Assembly (NCBI GenBank): GCA_016699555.1
Contig: CP064981.1
Span: 186,001-250,000, forward strand
DNA length: 64,000 bases
Reading direction: 5' to 3'
DNA from: Candidatus Iainarchaeum sp.
GTDB lineage: Archaea; Iainarchaeota; Iainarchaeia; Iainarchaeales; VGJJ01
This document shows positions 25,313 to 32,976 of the stretch, one piece after another. The notes beneath the pieces are model-generated. The model saw only the letters and a list, made by a program, of their open reading frames with translations. It was not told the origin of the DNA and searched no databases. The translations under genes were made by a program, and so were the position numbers. Numbering within the stretch: position 1 is the stretch's first letter; every line of letters begins with the position of its first letter.

Positions 25313-25456
25313 ATGGTAGCAAAAAGACGAACAGCAAAGAGAACAGCCACGCGCTCAACGGCCCGCCGCCGAACCGCTCGCCGCTCAACCGCTAAGCGCA
25401 GCACCGCTCGCCGCTCTACTGCTCGACGCCGCACCAGCCACGCTCGCCGCATGTAA
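25313..25456 (+). CDS. 47-residue Arg/Thr/Ala-repeat protein (protamine- or H1-tail-like)
   Basis: Starts at the ATG at 25313 with a strong GGAGGAAA ribosome site and stops at TAA 25454-25456. The product is almost entirely Arg, Thr, Ser, Ala and Lys, in a degenerate pattern such as RSTARRRTARRSTAKRSTA, with about 20 basic and no acidic residues. It resembles histone H1 tails and bacterial Hc2-like repeats, which bind DNA without a fold. The palindromic ATTTAAAT box upstream could serve both this gene and the divergent RibL gene. Nucleic-acid binding is inferred from composition only. Confidence 0.65.
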   Translation: MVAKRRTAKRTATRSTARRRTARRSTAKRSTARRSTARRRTSHARRM

Positions 25457-25513
25457 TTTCATTTGAATGCGGCACAGGTGGCCGCAATCCTTTTTTTATT
25501 CCCGTTTTTGTGC

Positions 25514-25816
25514 CTATTTCTGCATTCTTCTCGCGACCCTGAAGGGGCGAGTAAACCCATACAGGTAAATAGAAATCCCCAGCACGATGACGAATGCCAC
25601 TACATTCCAAGGGGCCGGGACGACATTAACTTCGGGGTCCAGGTAAATAGCGATACTCCCAGCCAAAACGATGGCTAAAATGAGCTCTACGAGCCATAGC
25701 AAGGGCATCCGCCAGTCCTTCTTCATCTTCTGGAGCTGGTGACGGATTACTTCCCCAAATGTAACCGAATTCAACACCTCCCATGTACTAGGGGCCTTTT
25801 TGGGGTGCGATTTCAT
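25514..25816 (-). CDS. Small membrane protein, unknown
   Basis: 100 residues. The cytoplasmic N terminus is basic (FGEVIRHQLQKMKKDWR). Two membrane helices follow (MPLLWLVELILAIVLAGSIAIYL and WNVVAFVIVLGISIYLYGF), and the tail is basic (RPFRVARRMQK). It lies 12 bases downstream of the repeat lipoprotein gene on the same strand, so an operon is likely. No family was recognised. Confidence 0.65.
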   Translation of the reverse strand: MKSHPKKAPSTWEVLNSVTFGEVIRHQLQKMKKDWRMPLLWLVELILAIVLAGSIAIYLDPEVNVVPAPWNVVAFVIVLGISIYLYGFTRPFRVARRMQK

Positions 25817-25828
25817 GTTTCTTTACTC

Positions 25829-27658
25829 CTATGGGCCGCAATTGGAGCGGATATCCGTCGAATAGATGGACGTACAAAAACTGCCATCATTCGTTTCCCC
25901 TGCCAATGACTGATAACAGTAGTCGCGCGTCTCGTGCGCCTGATTGGCATCCTCCACGAGCGCGAGAGGGATGTTTTGGCAGAACGAGATGGTGTTGGTC
26001 CGTGCGGCTACGACTCCGTAGCATTGTCCCTTTGCCGGGCTGCCGAACATCGCCGTGCATGCGTCAAAGCTGCGGATGCTGTGGGCGATGGGTTCGAGAC
26101 ACGTGTTGTGCAACAACAGCTGTCCCACGGGGATCTTGTTGCAGTACTCCCAGTCATTCAATGCGATGGCCACTTCCTTGTAGCATGCGTACTTGGTCGC
26201 GCTCAGATTGATTTTCTCGCAGATGCCCTTCTGGTCTGCTGCCGTCGCCACATCGTAATAGCATGTGTCGCGCGCCGTGGCGTCCGTAATGCCTGCGCAC
26301 ACGCTGGATTGCTTGGCCTTGACCGCGATCGCAGTCATGCAATCATACTTCGTCTCGGGCGCGACGATCTGCGCGCACACGCTCACGTCGTTCGTGGTCG
26401 TCCCGATGGTGGTGTAACAACTGTCTTTCGTCGCGATCCCGCTAATGCGTTCGCACCACGGGCTGGCATTGAGGTCGATAGCGATGGTTTGATAACAATC
26501 ATCGCGCAAACCCTCGCCCGCAATGTTGGTGCAACTGCTGGGCATTCCCGCCGCAATGGAGACATCATGGTAGCATACGTCGCGGTAATTCGTTTCGGAC
26601 GTAATCACACGCAAGGGAGCGCACAGCGAGGGGTCCTTGCGCGTAATGGCATTTCCGCTGATGCAACTATCGCGTAGCGCTCCCGTCAACGCATTGCACG
26701 ACTCGACGGCCGTCGCTGCAGCAGCGGCATTCTCGACGCATGCTGTGCGGTTGCTCTCGATGAGGATGGAATCGCAGAGGCTGGGGTCGGAAAAGACACC
26801 GGCAAGATTGGAATAACAATCATCCCTGCGCTGCTGGCTCGCGATCTTGGTGCAGAGATCCACCTGTTTCTCTGACTTGGCCTTCTCCAAGTAACACGCG
26901 TCCTGTGCGGACAAATCCGAGTTATTCACGCACGAGGAATCGTCCCCGATGGCTTCCGTGACTTGGGCGTAGCAGAGCGCGCGTTCGGCGATGGCATCGA
27001 CTTTCACGCACAGGCTGGAGTTGCGTTGGAGCACGGCGATCTGCGAGTAGCACTGATCGCGTTTGGTCCCGTCATCCACTTTTGTGCAGCTGCTCCCGTC
27101 TTTGGCTGCGATCGCGGTATCGAATACGCAGCTATCGCGCGCTACGCCGTCGGCGATGCGGTCGCAGATATCCGCGTACTTGGCCGCGATGGCGACCGCC
27201 GTGAAGCAGGCATCTCTCTGCAATCCCGTGCGATCGCAGTAGGCGGTCTGTTTCTGGGTGCGGGCGAGCTGGCGATAGCAATCGACTTGCTCATCGGGGT
27301 CGGCGATGGACTCGCACGCCACTTCCGTGAGCGGTGTTGCGCCTAACGCATCAATGCATTCGTTTTCGATCAGGATGTTGACGACTTTCACGCAGACTTC
27401 TCCGCGCTTCGTGCTGCGGCCCAGGCGATCATGGCACGTATCCTTGAATCCTGCATCTGTGACGCTGGAACAGATGGTCGGATCATTCGCCTCGACGGCC
27501 TTATCCAGATAGCATTGGGATTGTGCGCGTGCATCCGTGAGGATGGCGCAATTCACTTGGTTTCCTCCGCCGTTGTTGGGGTCGGAATAGATGAAGTCCA
27601 GGCACCCGGCCGTCATGATGGTGGCCAGCAACGCTATCAGTAGGATGCGCGAAATCAT
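25829..27658 (-). CDS. Lipoprotein built of 22 two-cysteine repeats
   Basis: 609 residues from the ATG at 27658; a TTG three codons upstream is less likely. It has a signal peptide (ISRILLIALLATIMTAGC) with a lipobox ending in Cys. After a short linker the entire protein is about 22 repeats, mostly 26 residues long, of the form C-x2-I-x(7,8)-R/K-D-x-C-Y-x3-A-x(8). Each unit has two cysteines about 12 residues apart and an Ala-rich helix, so each is probably a disulfide-stapled helical hairpin in a solenoid. It should lie outside the membrane. No catalytic motif is visible, so adhesion or scaffolding is a guess. Confidence 0.85.
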   Translation of the reverse strand: MISRILLIALLATIMTAGCLDFIYSDPNNGGGNQVNCAILTDARAQSQCYLDKAVEANDPTICSSVTDAGFKDTCHDRLGRSTKRGEVCVKVVNILIENECIDALGATPLTEVACESIADPDEQVDCYRQLARTQKQTAYCDRTGLQRDACFTAVAIAAKYADICDRIADGVARDSCVFDTAIAAKDGSSCTKVDDGTKRDQCYSQIAVLQRNSSLCVKVDAIAERALCYAQVTEAIGDDSSCVNNSDLSAQDACYLEKAKSEKQVDLCTKIASQQRRDDCYSNLAGVFSDPSLCDSILIESNRTACVENAAAAATAVESCNALTGALRDSCISGNAITRKDPSLCAPLRVITSETNYRDVCYHDVSIAAGMPSSCTNIAGEGLRDDCYQTIAIDLNASPWCERISGIATKDSCYTTIGTTTNDVSVCAQIVAPETKYDCMTAIAVKAKQSSVCAGITDATARDTCYYDVATAADQKGICEKINLSATKYACYKEVAIALNDWEYCNKIPVGQLLLHNTCLEPIAHSIRSFDACTAMFGSPAKGQCYGVVAARTNTISFCQNIPLALVEDANQAHETRDYCYQSLAGETNDGSFCTSIYSTDIRSNCGP

Positions 27659-27692
27659 ATGCAGCAATGAGCCAATGCCGCTATTTAATGCT

Positions 27693-28226
27693 TCATCCGC
27701 TCAGGAAAAGGAGGCCTACTCCCAATGCGATGCGCGTGAGGATCGTGGCGTTGGCCAGGATGGCAAGGATCAGCAGGAGCCAGCTCCCGAGCCATGCAAC
27801 CCCGTACCAAGCAGACTTGAGGAGCTTGGCGAGCACATTCCGCTCGCTTCGCCACAACTCTCCAAAGCGTCTTTCGGTTGAAAAAACAATGTTTTGCACA
27901 TCTTGTGTGGAGGGGATAGCATGGAATGCGATGGAAAAACCAATCCAAAGGATGAGGAACGAAAGCAGGGGCGCGTTTTCTTGGATGCGCTGGGCGTATT
28001 GGAGCAAGACATAGGCGATGGCCCCTCCTATTATGAGCGGAAAAAGGCCGATCAGCAACGATGCACGCGCGCTCGTCTTGTCGTGGACGACCATTCCGCT
28101 GCTCCGGTGCACGGAAATGGTGTGGACTTTGACGCCGCAGAGATAGCACGCGAGCGCGTGGGCGATTTCATGAACGATCACGCCCGGAAAAAGAATATCC
28201 AACCACGAAATGCCCGATCTTGCCAT
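27693..28226 (-). CDS. Membrane zinc metalloprotease-like protein (HExxH)
   Basis: 177 residues with four hydrophobic segments. The first carries PGVIVHEIAHALACYLCGVKVHTISV, with HEIAH as a zinc-metalloprotease motif inside a membrane helix, as in M50/site-2 or DUF3267-type proteins. A second metal ligand, such as the NPDG of S2P, is not evident, so activity is uncertain. It is followed downstream on the same strand by the repeat lipoprotein after 34 bases, suggesting co-expression. Confidence 0.75.
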   Translation of the reverse strand: MARSGISWLDILFPGVIVHEIAHALACYLCGVKVHTISVHRSSGMVVHDKTSARASLLIGLFPLIIGGAIAYVLLQYAQRIQENAPLLSFLILWIGFSIAFHAIPSTQDVQNIVFSTERRFGELWRSERNVLAKLLKSAWYGVAWLGSWLLLILAILANATILTRIALGVGLLFLSG

Positions 28227-28287
28227 TGCATTGCCTCGTTGCTATGCAAGGGGTGGCGAAAGAATAAATGCGTGTGTTTCCGCGCTC

Positions 28288-28713
28288 CTAGTGGAGGGGG
28301 CGGAATTCCTTGTCGATTTCCATGGCAATGCGTTCCATGCGATCGAAGATGCGCTTGATGTCCTCTTCCACTTCCTGGATGGTGCGCACCATGCTGCGGG
28401 AGCGTGCGACGTATAAGCGGCCTTGTTTCACGATCAAGCCCGAGCGCTGCAGGTTGTTGAGTTGATTGATGACCGCGCCGCGAGACATATCCACTTTTTC
28501 CGCGAGCGCAGTAGAAGTAATCCCTTGGTCGGCTTCAGTGCTTTTTACAATTTCCTTGAATATCAGAATAGAGGGATGATTCTTTTCGCCGGCAGGGGCC
28601 AGTCCGAGCGTCTGGCAGATCCATTCGATTTCCTTCTCTTTGTCCCGTGCGAAAGGCGGTTCCACTCTGCGGATTTCGACCCGGAAAGAGGTGTGCCGAA
28701 TGATGTCTGGCAT
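28288..28713 (-). CDS. Winged-helix transcriptional regulator divergent from the heat-shock operon
   Basis: 141 residues. After an N-terminal segment (HTSFRVEIRRVEPPF) comes a winged-helix domain (SILIFKEIVKSTEADQGITSTALAEKVDMSRGAVINQLNNLQRSGL) at about residues 48-105, with a basic wing. A C-terminal helix (EVEEDIKRIFDRMERIAMEI) probably dimerises. The frame stays open to 29397, but that part is the shadow of the opposite-strand genes. The ATG at 28713 lies about 30 bases from TTTAAAGG. Position next to grpE-dnaK-dnaJ and the palindromes at 28753-28790 make it a candidate heat-shock repressor and autoregulator. Confidence 0.82.
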   Translation of the reverse strand: MPDIIRHTSFRVEIRRVEPPFARDKEKEIEWICQTLGLAPAGEKNHPSILIFKEIVKSTEADQGITSTALAEKVDMSRGAVINQLNNLQRSGLIVKQGRLYVARSRSMVRTIQEVEEDIKRIFDRMERIAMEIDKEFRPLH

Positions 28714-28752
28714 GATAAGGCAATCAAGAAAAGTTAGGCTTTTAAAGGAATT

Positions 28753-28790
28753 GTCTAAGAAAGACTGTAATTGTCTAAAATTTTTAGACA
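28753..28790. promoter_or_regulatory. Tandem palindromic operators in the divergent heat-shock promoter
   Basis: Two palindromes share TGTCTAA half sites. They are GTCT-AAGAA-AGAC at 28753-28765 and the perfect 19-base TGTCTAAAATTTTTAGACA at 28772-28790. Their centres are 22 bases apart, two helical turns. They sit between the regulator's TATA-like TTTAAAGG and the rightward gene, where binding would block both promoters. Confidence 0.65.
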
Positions 28791-28821
28791 GATTTGGACG
28801 TTGGTCCTGGAGATGAAAAAT

Positions 28822-29190
28822 ATGAATGGCATGTATCACCTCGCAAGGGTATTGGATGTGTTTTCCCGCAACGGAAAGGCCATTGCCTCCGACACCAGCG
28901 TGCAGGCCCATCTCGAGATGTGGGATGAAAACATCCTCACATTCGATGTGCACCCCGCTATCTCCGACAAAATCGCCAAGGACCAAGTCGTCCTCGTGGA
29001 ATATGGCTTCCACTCCCCCCAAGTGCCCGAGAACCAAATCGTCAAGATTCTGGAGACCAAGCAGGGAGAAGAATCGTGGAAGCGCCAGAAGAGCTATCTC
29101 AACATGCGCAAGAAGCAAATGAAGACCGCCATGCCCCTGGGCCCGATGCCCTCCGAGGCCGACATCCCCGACGCGCGGATGGTCCGCTGA
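28822..29190 (+). CDS. Conserved-looking protein at the head of the heat-shock operon, unknown
   Basis: 122 residues from the ATG at 28822, chosen for its GGAG ribosome site; 28813 and 28831 are other in-frame ATGs. It has an N-terminal beta-rich part (MYHLARVLDVFSRNGKAIASD, ILTFDVHPAISDKIAKDQVVLVEY), then a Lys-rich helix (WKRQKSYLNMRKKQMKT) and an extended Pro/Met tail. It has no membrane segment and no recognised family. It is followed by grpE with a 24-base gap and lies under the palindromic operators, so it is probably heat-shock co-regulated. Confidence 0.65.
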   Translation: MNGMYHLARVLDVFSRNGKAIASDTSVQAHLEMWDENILTFDVHPAISDKIAKDQVVLVEYGFHSPQVPENQIVKILETKQGEESWKRQKSYLNMRKKQMKTAMPLGPMPSEADIPDARMVR

Positions 29191-29214
29191 TGCGACGAGT
29201 TGGAGCTGACTGCC

Positions 29215-29772
29215 ATGAATGAAAAAGAAACCAAATCCGATCCAGCCCATGCGACAACGGAAAAGAATGCAAAGCCATCCGCCATTGAAGCACTGCAACT
29301 GGAAAACACCGATCTGATCGACACCCTCAAGCGCACGCAAGCCGAATTCGAAAATTTCCAGAAGCGCACCGCCAAAGAAAAAGAGCAATCCACGCAATAT
29401 GGAAAAGCGCTCGCATTCAAGGAAATACTCGAATTCATGGATTCATTCGACGCCGCCATCGCGCACGTCAAAGACGACCATCGCAAGGGATTGGACAACT
29501 TGCGCACGCAATTGCTGAAGATCCTCGAGCGCAATGGGATCAAACCCATTCCGACCATCGGGAAAAAGTTCAATCCTGAAACGCAGGAATGCCTCATGCA
29601 GGGGAACGATCCCATGCAGGGAGACGAAATCGTATTGGAGGAATTTCAGAAGGGATACACATTCAACACTCTCGTGCTCCGCACGGCCAAAGTCAAAGTA
29701 AATGCGCACAGCGCAACAGAAAATAACACTCACGCGTCTACTGACGCCAACACAGGGGGAAACACCATATGA
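29215..29772 (+). CDS. grpE: Co-chaperone GrpE
   Basis: 185 residues. It is the nucleotide exchange factor for DnaK. The long N-terminal coiled coil (IEALQLENTDLIDTLKRTQAEFENFQKRTAKE) is followed by the beta-wing domain ending GDEIVLEEFQKGYTFNTLVLRTAKVKV, the GrpE signature. The ATG at 29215 follows a GGAG. The gene overlaps the dnaK start by four bases (ATGA). An Asn/Thr/Ala-rich tail follows the wing. Confidence 0.94.
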   Translation: MNEKETKSDPAHATTEKNAKPSAIEALQLENTDLIDTLKRTQAEFENFQKRTAKEKEQSTQYGKALAFKEILEFMDSFDAAIAHVKDDHRKGLDNLRTQLLKILERNGIKPIPTIGKKFNPETQECLMQGNDPMQGDEIVLEEFQKGYTFNTLVLRTAKVKVNAHSATENNTHASTDANTGGNTI

Positions 29773-31637
29773 GTAAAATAATCGGAATCGATTTAGGGAC
29801 CAGCAATTCGGCCGCAGCCGTACTCGAAGGAGGGAAGCCGCGTATCATCCCTTCAGCCGAAGGAAATACGCTCTACGGGAAAGCCTTTCCGTCCGTCGTG
29901 GCATTCACCAAAGACGGACAGCTCTTAGTGGGGGAGCCCGCGCGAAGGCAAGCCGTCTCCAATCCCAACGGGACCATCATGGCCGCCAAGCGCAAGATGG
30001 GGACCAACCACGTCTACAAGGTCAACGGCAAAGAATACACTCCCCAACAGATCTCCGCATTCATCCTCCAAAAAATAAAGAAGGACGCGGAAGCATTCTT
30101 GGGAGATAAAGTAGAGAAAGCCGTCATCACGGTACCGGCCTACTTCGACGACAACCAACGCCAAGCCACCAAGGACGCGGGAAGAATCGCGGGATTGGAT
30201 GTCGTGCGCATCGTCAATGAGCCCACGGCCGCATCATTGGCCTACGGATTGGACAAGAAACATGCGGAACAGAAAATCCTCGTGTTCGATTTGGGTGGAG
30301 GAACGCTCGATGTCACGATCATGGAATTCGGCGACGGCATCTTCGAAGTCAAATCCACTTCCGGAGACACCCAACTCGGCGGAACGGATATGGACAAGGT
30401 CATCATCGACTGGATCGTCGCCGAGTTCAAGCGCATGGAAGGAGTGGACCTCACTAAAGACGCCACGGCCATGCAACGCGTACGCGAGGCCGCCGAACGC
30501 GGAAAGATCGAGCTTTCAACGACGCTGGAAACGGACATCAATTTGCCCTACATCACCGCTGATGCCTCGGGACCCAAGCACTTGGTCATGAAGTTCAACC
30601 GCGCCAAATTGGAAGAATTGGTCGGGCCCATCGTGAAGCGCTGCGAGAAGCCCGTCATGCAAGCCATTGCGGATGCCAAGCTCACGCCGGGAGATGTGCA
30701 TAAGATCATCATGGTGGGCGGCCCCACGCGCATGCCAATCGTGCAGCAGTTCGTCGAGAAAATCCTCGGAACCAAAGTCGAACGCGGCGTGGATCCCATG
30801 GAATGTGTGGCGATGGGCGCCGCGGTGCAAGCCGGCGTGTTGTCGGGAGAAGTCAAGGATGTGTTGTTGCTGGACGTAACCCCGCTCTCGCTGGGAATCG
30901 AAACCCTGGGGGGCGTGATGACAAAGCTCATCGAACGCAATACCACCATCCCCCACAAGAAGAGCCAAATCTTCTCGACGGCAGCCGATAGCCAGCCGGC
31001 CGTGGATATCAAGGTGTTCCAAGGAGAAAGAGCCATGGCGCACGACAACAAGCTGCTTGGCACCTTTACCCTGCAAGGAATCCCTCCCGCCCCGCGTGGC
31101 GTTCCTCAGATCGAAGTGACGTTCGATATCGATGCCAATGGTATCTTGCACGTCACCGCAAAGGATATGGGAACCGGCAAGGAGCAGAAAATCCAAATCA
31201 TCGCCGCGCAGAAGCTCGACGAAAAGGAAGTCGAACACATGCGCAAGATGGCAGAAGAATTCTCCGAGGCCGACAAGCAGAAGCGCGAGGAAGTCGAAGT
31301 CGTGAATCAAGCCGATTCAACGGTCTACCAGACAGAAAAGATGATGGAAGAAATGAAAGACAAGATTTCCGCTTCTACCAAGCAGAAAATCCAAGACGGA
31401 CTGAAGGAATTGAAGGACTTGTTGGCGAAAGAACCCAAGCCCTTCAAGGAAATCAAAGCGGCATTGGAGAAATTCAATAAGACCGTGCAGCAAGTCGGAC
31501 AGGAGTTGTACCAGAAGCAAGGCACTCCTTCTCCCGGCGCCGGCGCGCAGCAAGACCAACCCAACAACGAAGGAGGCAATGATGGTCCAAATCCCGACGA
31601 TTCCGTCGATGCGGAATTCAAAGTTAAAGATAATTAG
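29769..31637 (+). CDS. dnaK: Chaperone DnaK (Hsp70)
   Basis: 622 residues. The full-length Hsp70 has the nucleotide-binding domain signatures IGIDLGTSNSAAAV, VFDLGGGTLDVTIMEFGDGIFEV and IIMVGGPTRMPIVQ. The substrate domain begins after DVTPLSLGIETLGGVMTKLI, and the lid ends in an acidic Pro/Gly/Asp tail. It is of bacterial type, known in archaea only in lineages that acquired it, always with grpE and dnaJ as here. It is coupled to grpE by a start-stop overlap. Confidence 0.97.
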   Translation: MSKIIGIDLGTSNSAAAVLEGGKPRIIPSAEGNTLYGKAFPSVVAFTKDGQLLVGEPARRQAVSNPNGTIMAAKRKMGTNHVYKVNGKEYTPQQISAFILQKIKKDAEAFLGDKVEKAVITVPAYFDDNQRQATKDAGRIAGLDVVRIVNEPTAASLAYGLDKKHAEQKILVFDLGGGTLDVTIMEFGDGIFEVKSTSGDTQLGGTDMDKVIIDWIVAEFKRMEGVDLTKDATAMQRVREAAERGKIELSTTLETDINLPYITADASGPKHLVMKFNRAKLEELVGPIVKRCEKPVMQAIADAKLTPGDVHKIIMVGGPTRMPIVQQFVEKILGTKVERGVDPMECVAMGAAVQAGVLSGEVKDVLLLDVTPLSLGIETLGGVMTKLIERNTTIPHKKSQIFSTAADSQPAVDIKVFQGERAMAHDNKLLGTFTLQGIPPAPRGVPQIEVTFDIDANGILHVTAKDMGTGKEQKIQIIAAQKLDEKEVEHMRKMAEEFSEADKQKREEVEVVNQADSTVYQTEKMMEEMKDKISASTKQKIQDGLKELKDLLAKEPKPFKEIKAALEKFNKTVQQVGQELYQKQGTPSPGAGAQQDQPNNEGGNDGPNPDDSVDAEFKVKDN

Positions 31638-31704
31638 ACGCAAGGGAAAAATCACGCTCCAGCGCACGCGACCGTTCACGGCCGCGTAGTGTTGTAGCGT
31701 GTGA

Positions 31705-31726
31705 GCGGGAAATACCCGCATTTTTA
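31705..31726 (+). terminator. Terminator between dnaK and dnaJ
   Basis: GCGGG-AAATA-CCCGC is followed by ATTTTTATT. It may reduce read-through from dnaK to dnaJ, or mark separate transcription of dnaJ. Confidence 0.6.
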
Positions 31727-31749
31727 TTCAATTGCCACGTGATTCCTCT

Positions 31750-32928
31750 ATGGCTGAGAAAGACTACTACTCCATTCTGGGAGTGTCCAAAAGCGCTTCA
31801 GCCGAAGAACTCAAATCAGCCTACAAGAAAATGGCGAAGAAATGGCACCCGGACATCAATAAAGCGCCGGAAGCCACGGAAAAATTCAAAGAAGTCAACG
31901 AAGCCTACTCCGTCCTATCCGACGCCAACAAACGCGCCCAATATGACCAATTTGGCTCCGAGTCGTTCAAGTCCGGAATGGGCGGCGCGGGAGGAGGCTT
32001 TCCGGGCGGAATGGGCGGATTCGATTTCTCGGACATGTTCAATGGTGGAGGTATGAATGGCTTCCCCGGCATGGAAGATTTGTTGCGCGAAGCATTTGGA
32101 GCGCAATTCGGCGGCGGAACACGCACGCGACGCGGACAACAACCCCAACACTTACGCTACGATGTCGAATTGAGCTTTGAAGAGGCTGCATTCGGCACGA
32201 CCAAGACCATTTCCATTCCGCATTTACGCGCATGCGAACACTGCGATGGGAGCGGTGCCGAAAAAGGAAGCAAGAAAGAGAAATGCCCCACGTGTAAAGG
32301 AAGAGGGATGGAAACCCGCACGCAACGCACGCCATTCGGATTGTTCCAGACAACGGCGACGTGCTCCAAGTGCGGCGGCGAAGGAGAAATCATCAAGGAG
32401 CCCTGCAAAGTCTGTCGCGGAAAAGGGGTGCAGAGCAAAACATCCTCGATTGAAATCAAAATCCCTGCGGGAATCGATACGGGAAACCACTTGCGGGTGC
32501 CCCATCAAGGCAACTACACGCCGGGCGGCGGGCCGCAAGGAGATCTATACGTCGTAATTCACGTCGAGCCCCATGAGCTATTCAAACGCGATGGCGCGGA
32601 TGTGTACGTGGAACAAGGCATTTCTTTCCCGCTCGCGGCAATGGGCGGCGAAGTGGATGTTCCCGTGTTGGGTGGCACCGTCACCATGACCATCCCCGCA
32701 GGTACGCAGAATGGGAAAGTATTCCGCTTACGCGAAAAAGGAATCAAACGATTGAACGGCGATGAATTCGGAGATGAGTTCGTGCGCGTACGCGTAGATG
32801 TGCCAACGCACCTCTCGGCGAGACAAAAAGAACTATTGGAAGAGCTCCAAACCGAAATGGATGGAAAAGAAACTCATTCTGAGGGGAAGAAACCCAAGAA
32901 AGGAAAGAAAGGAATATTCGGGTTCTGA
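31750..32928 (+). CDS. dnaJ: Chaperone DnaJ (Hsp40, type I)
   Basis: 392 residues. It has an N-terminal J domain with the HPD motif (KKWHPDIN), a Gly/Phe-rich region (GGMGGAGGGFPGGMGG), and a cysteine-rich domain with four CxxCxGxG-type repeats (CEHCDGSG, CPTCKGRG, CSKCGGEG, CKVCRGKG). C-terminal substrate-binding beta domains follow. The ATG at 31750 gives the standard start MAEKDYYSILGV. It completes the grpE-dnaK-dnaJ set. Confidence 0.97.
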   Translation: MAEKDYYSILGVSKSASAEELKSAYKKMAKKWHPDINKAPEATEKFKEVNEAYSVLSDANKRAQYDQFGSESFKSGMGGAGGGFPGGMGGFDFSDMFNGGGMNGFPGMEDLLREAFGAQFGGGTRTRRGQQPQHLRYDVELSFEEAAFGTTKTISIPHLRACEHCDGSGAEKGSKKEKCPTCKGRGMETRTQRTPFGLFQTTATCSKCGGEGEIIKEPCKVCRGKGVQSKTSSIEIKIPAGIDTGNHLRVPHQGNYTPGGGPQGDLYVVIHVEPHELFKRDGADVYVEQGISFPLAAMGGEVDVPVLGGTVTMTIPAGTQNGKVFRLREKGIKRLNGDEFGDEFVRVRVDVPTHLSARQKELLEELQTEMDGKETHSEGKKPKKGKKGIFGF

Positions 32929-32976
32929 TCGCGTCGGTTTACAGCCCTAACCTTAAAACCTCTTTCTCGCCGTTTA

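Noticed and set aside
28714..29397. Long N-terminal extension of the winged-helix regulator frame
   Set aside because: It is the reverse shadow of the 122-residue gene and grpE; composition (Leu/His/Gly-rich) and the promoter at 28740 argue for a start at 28713.
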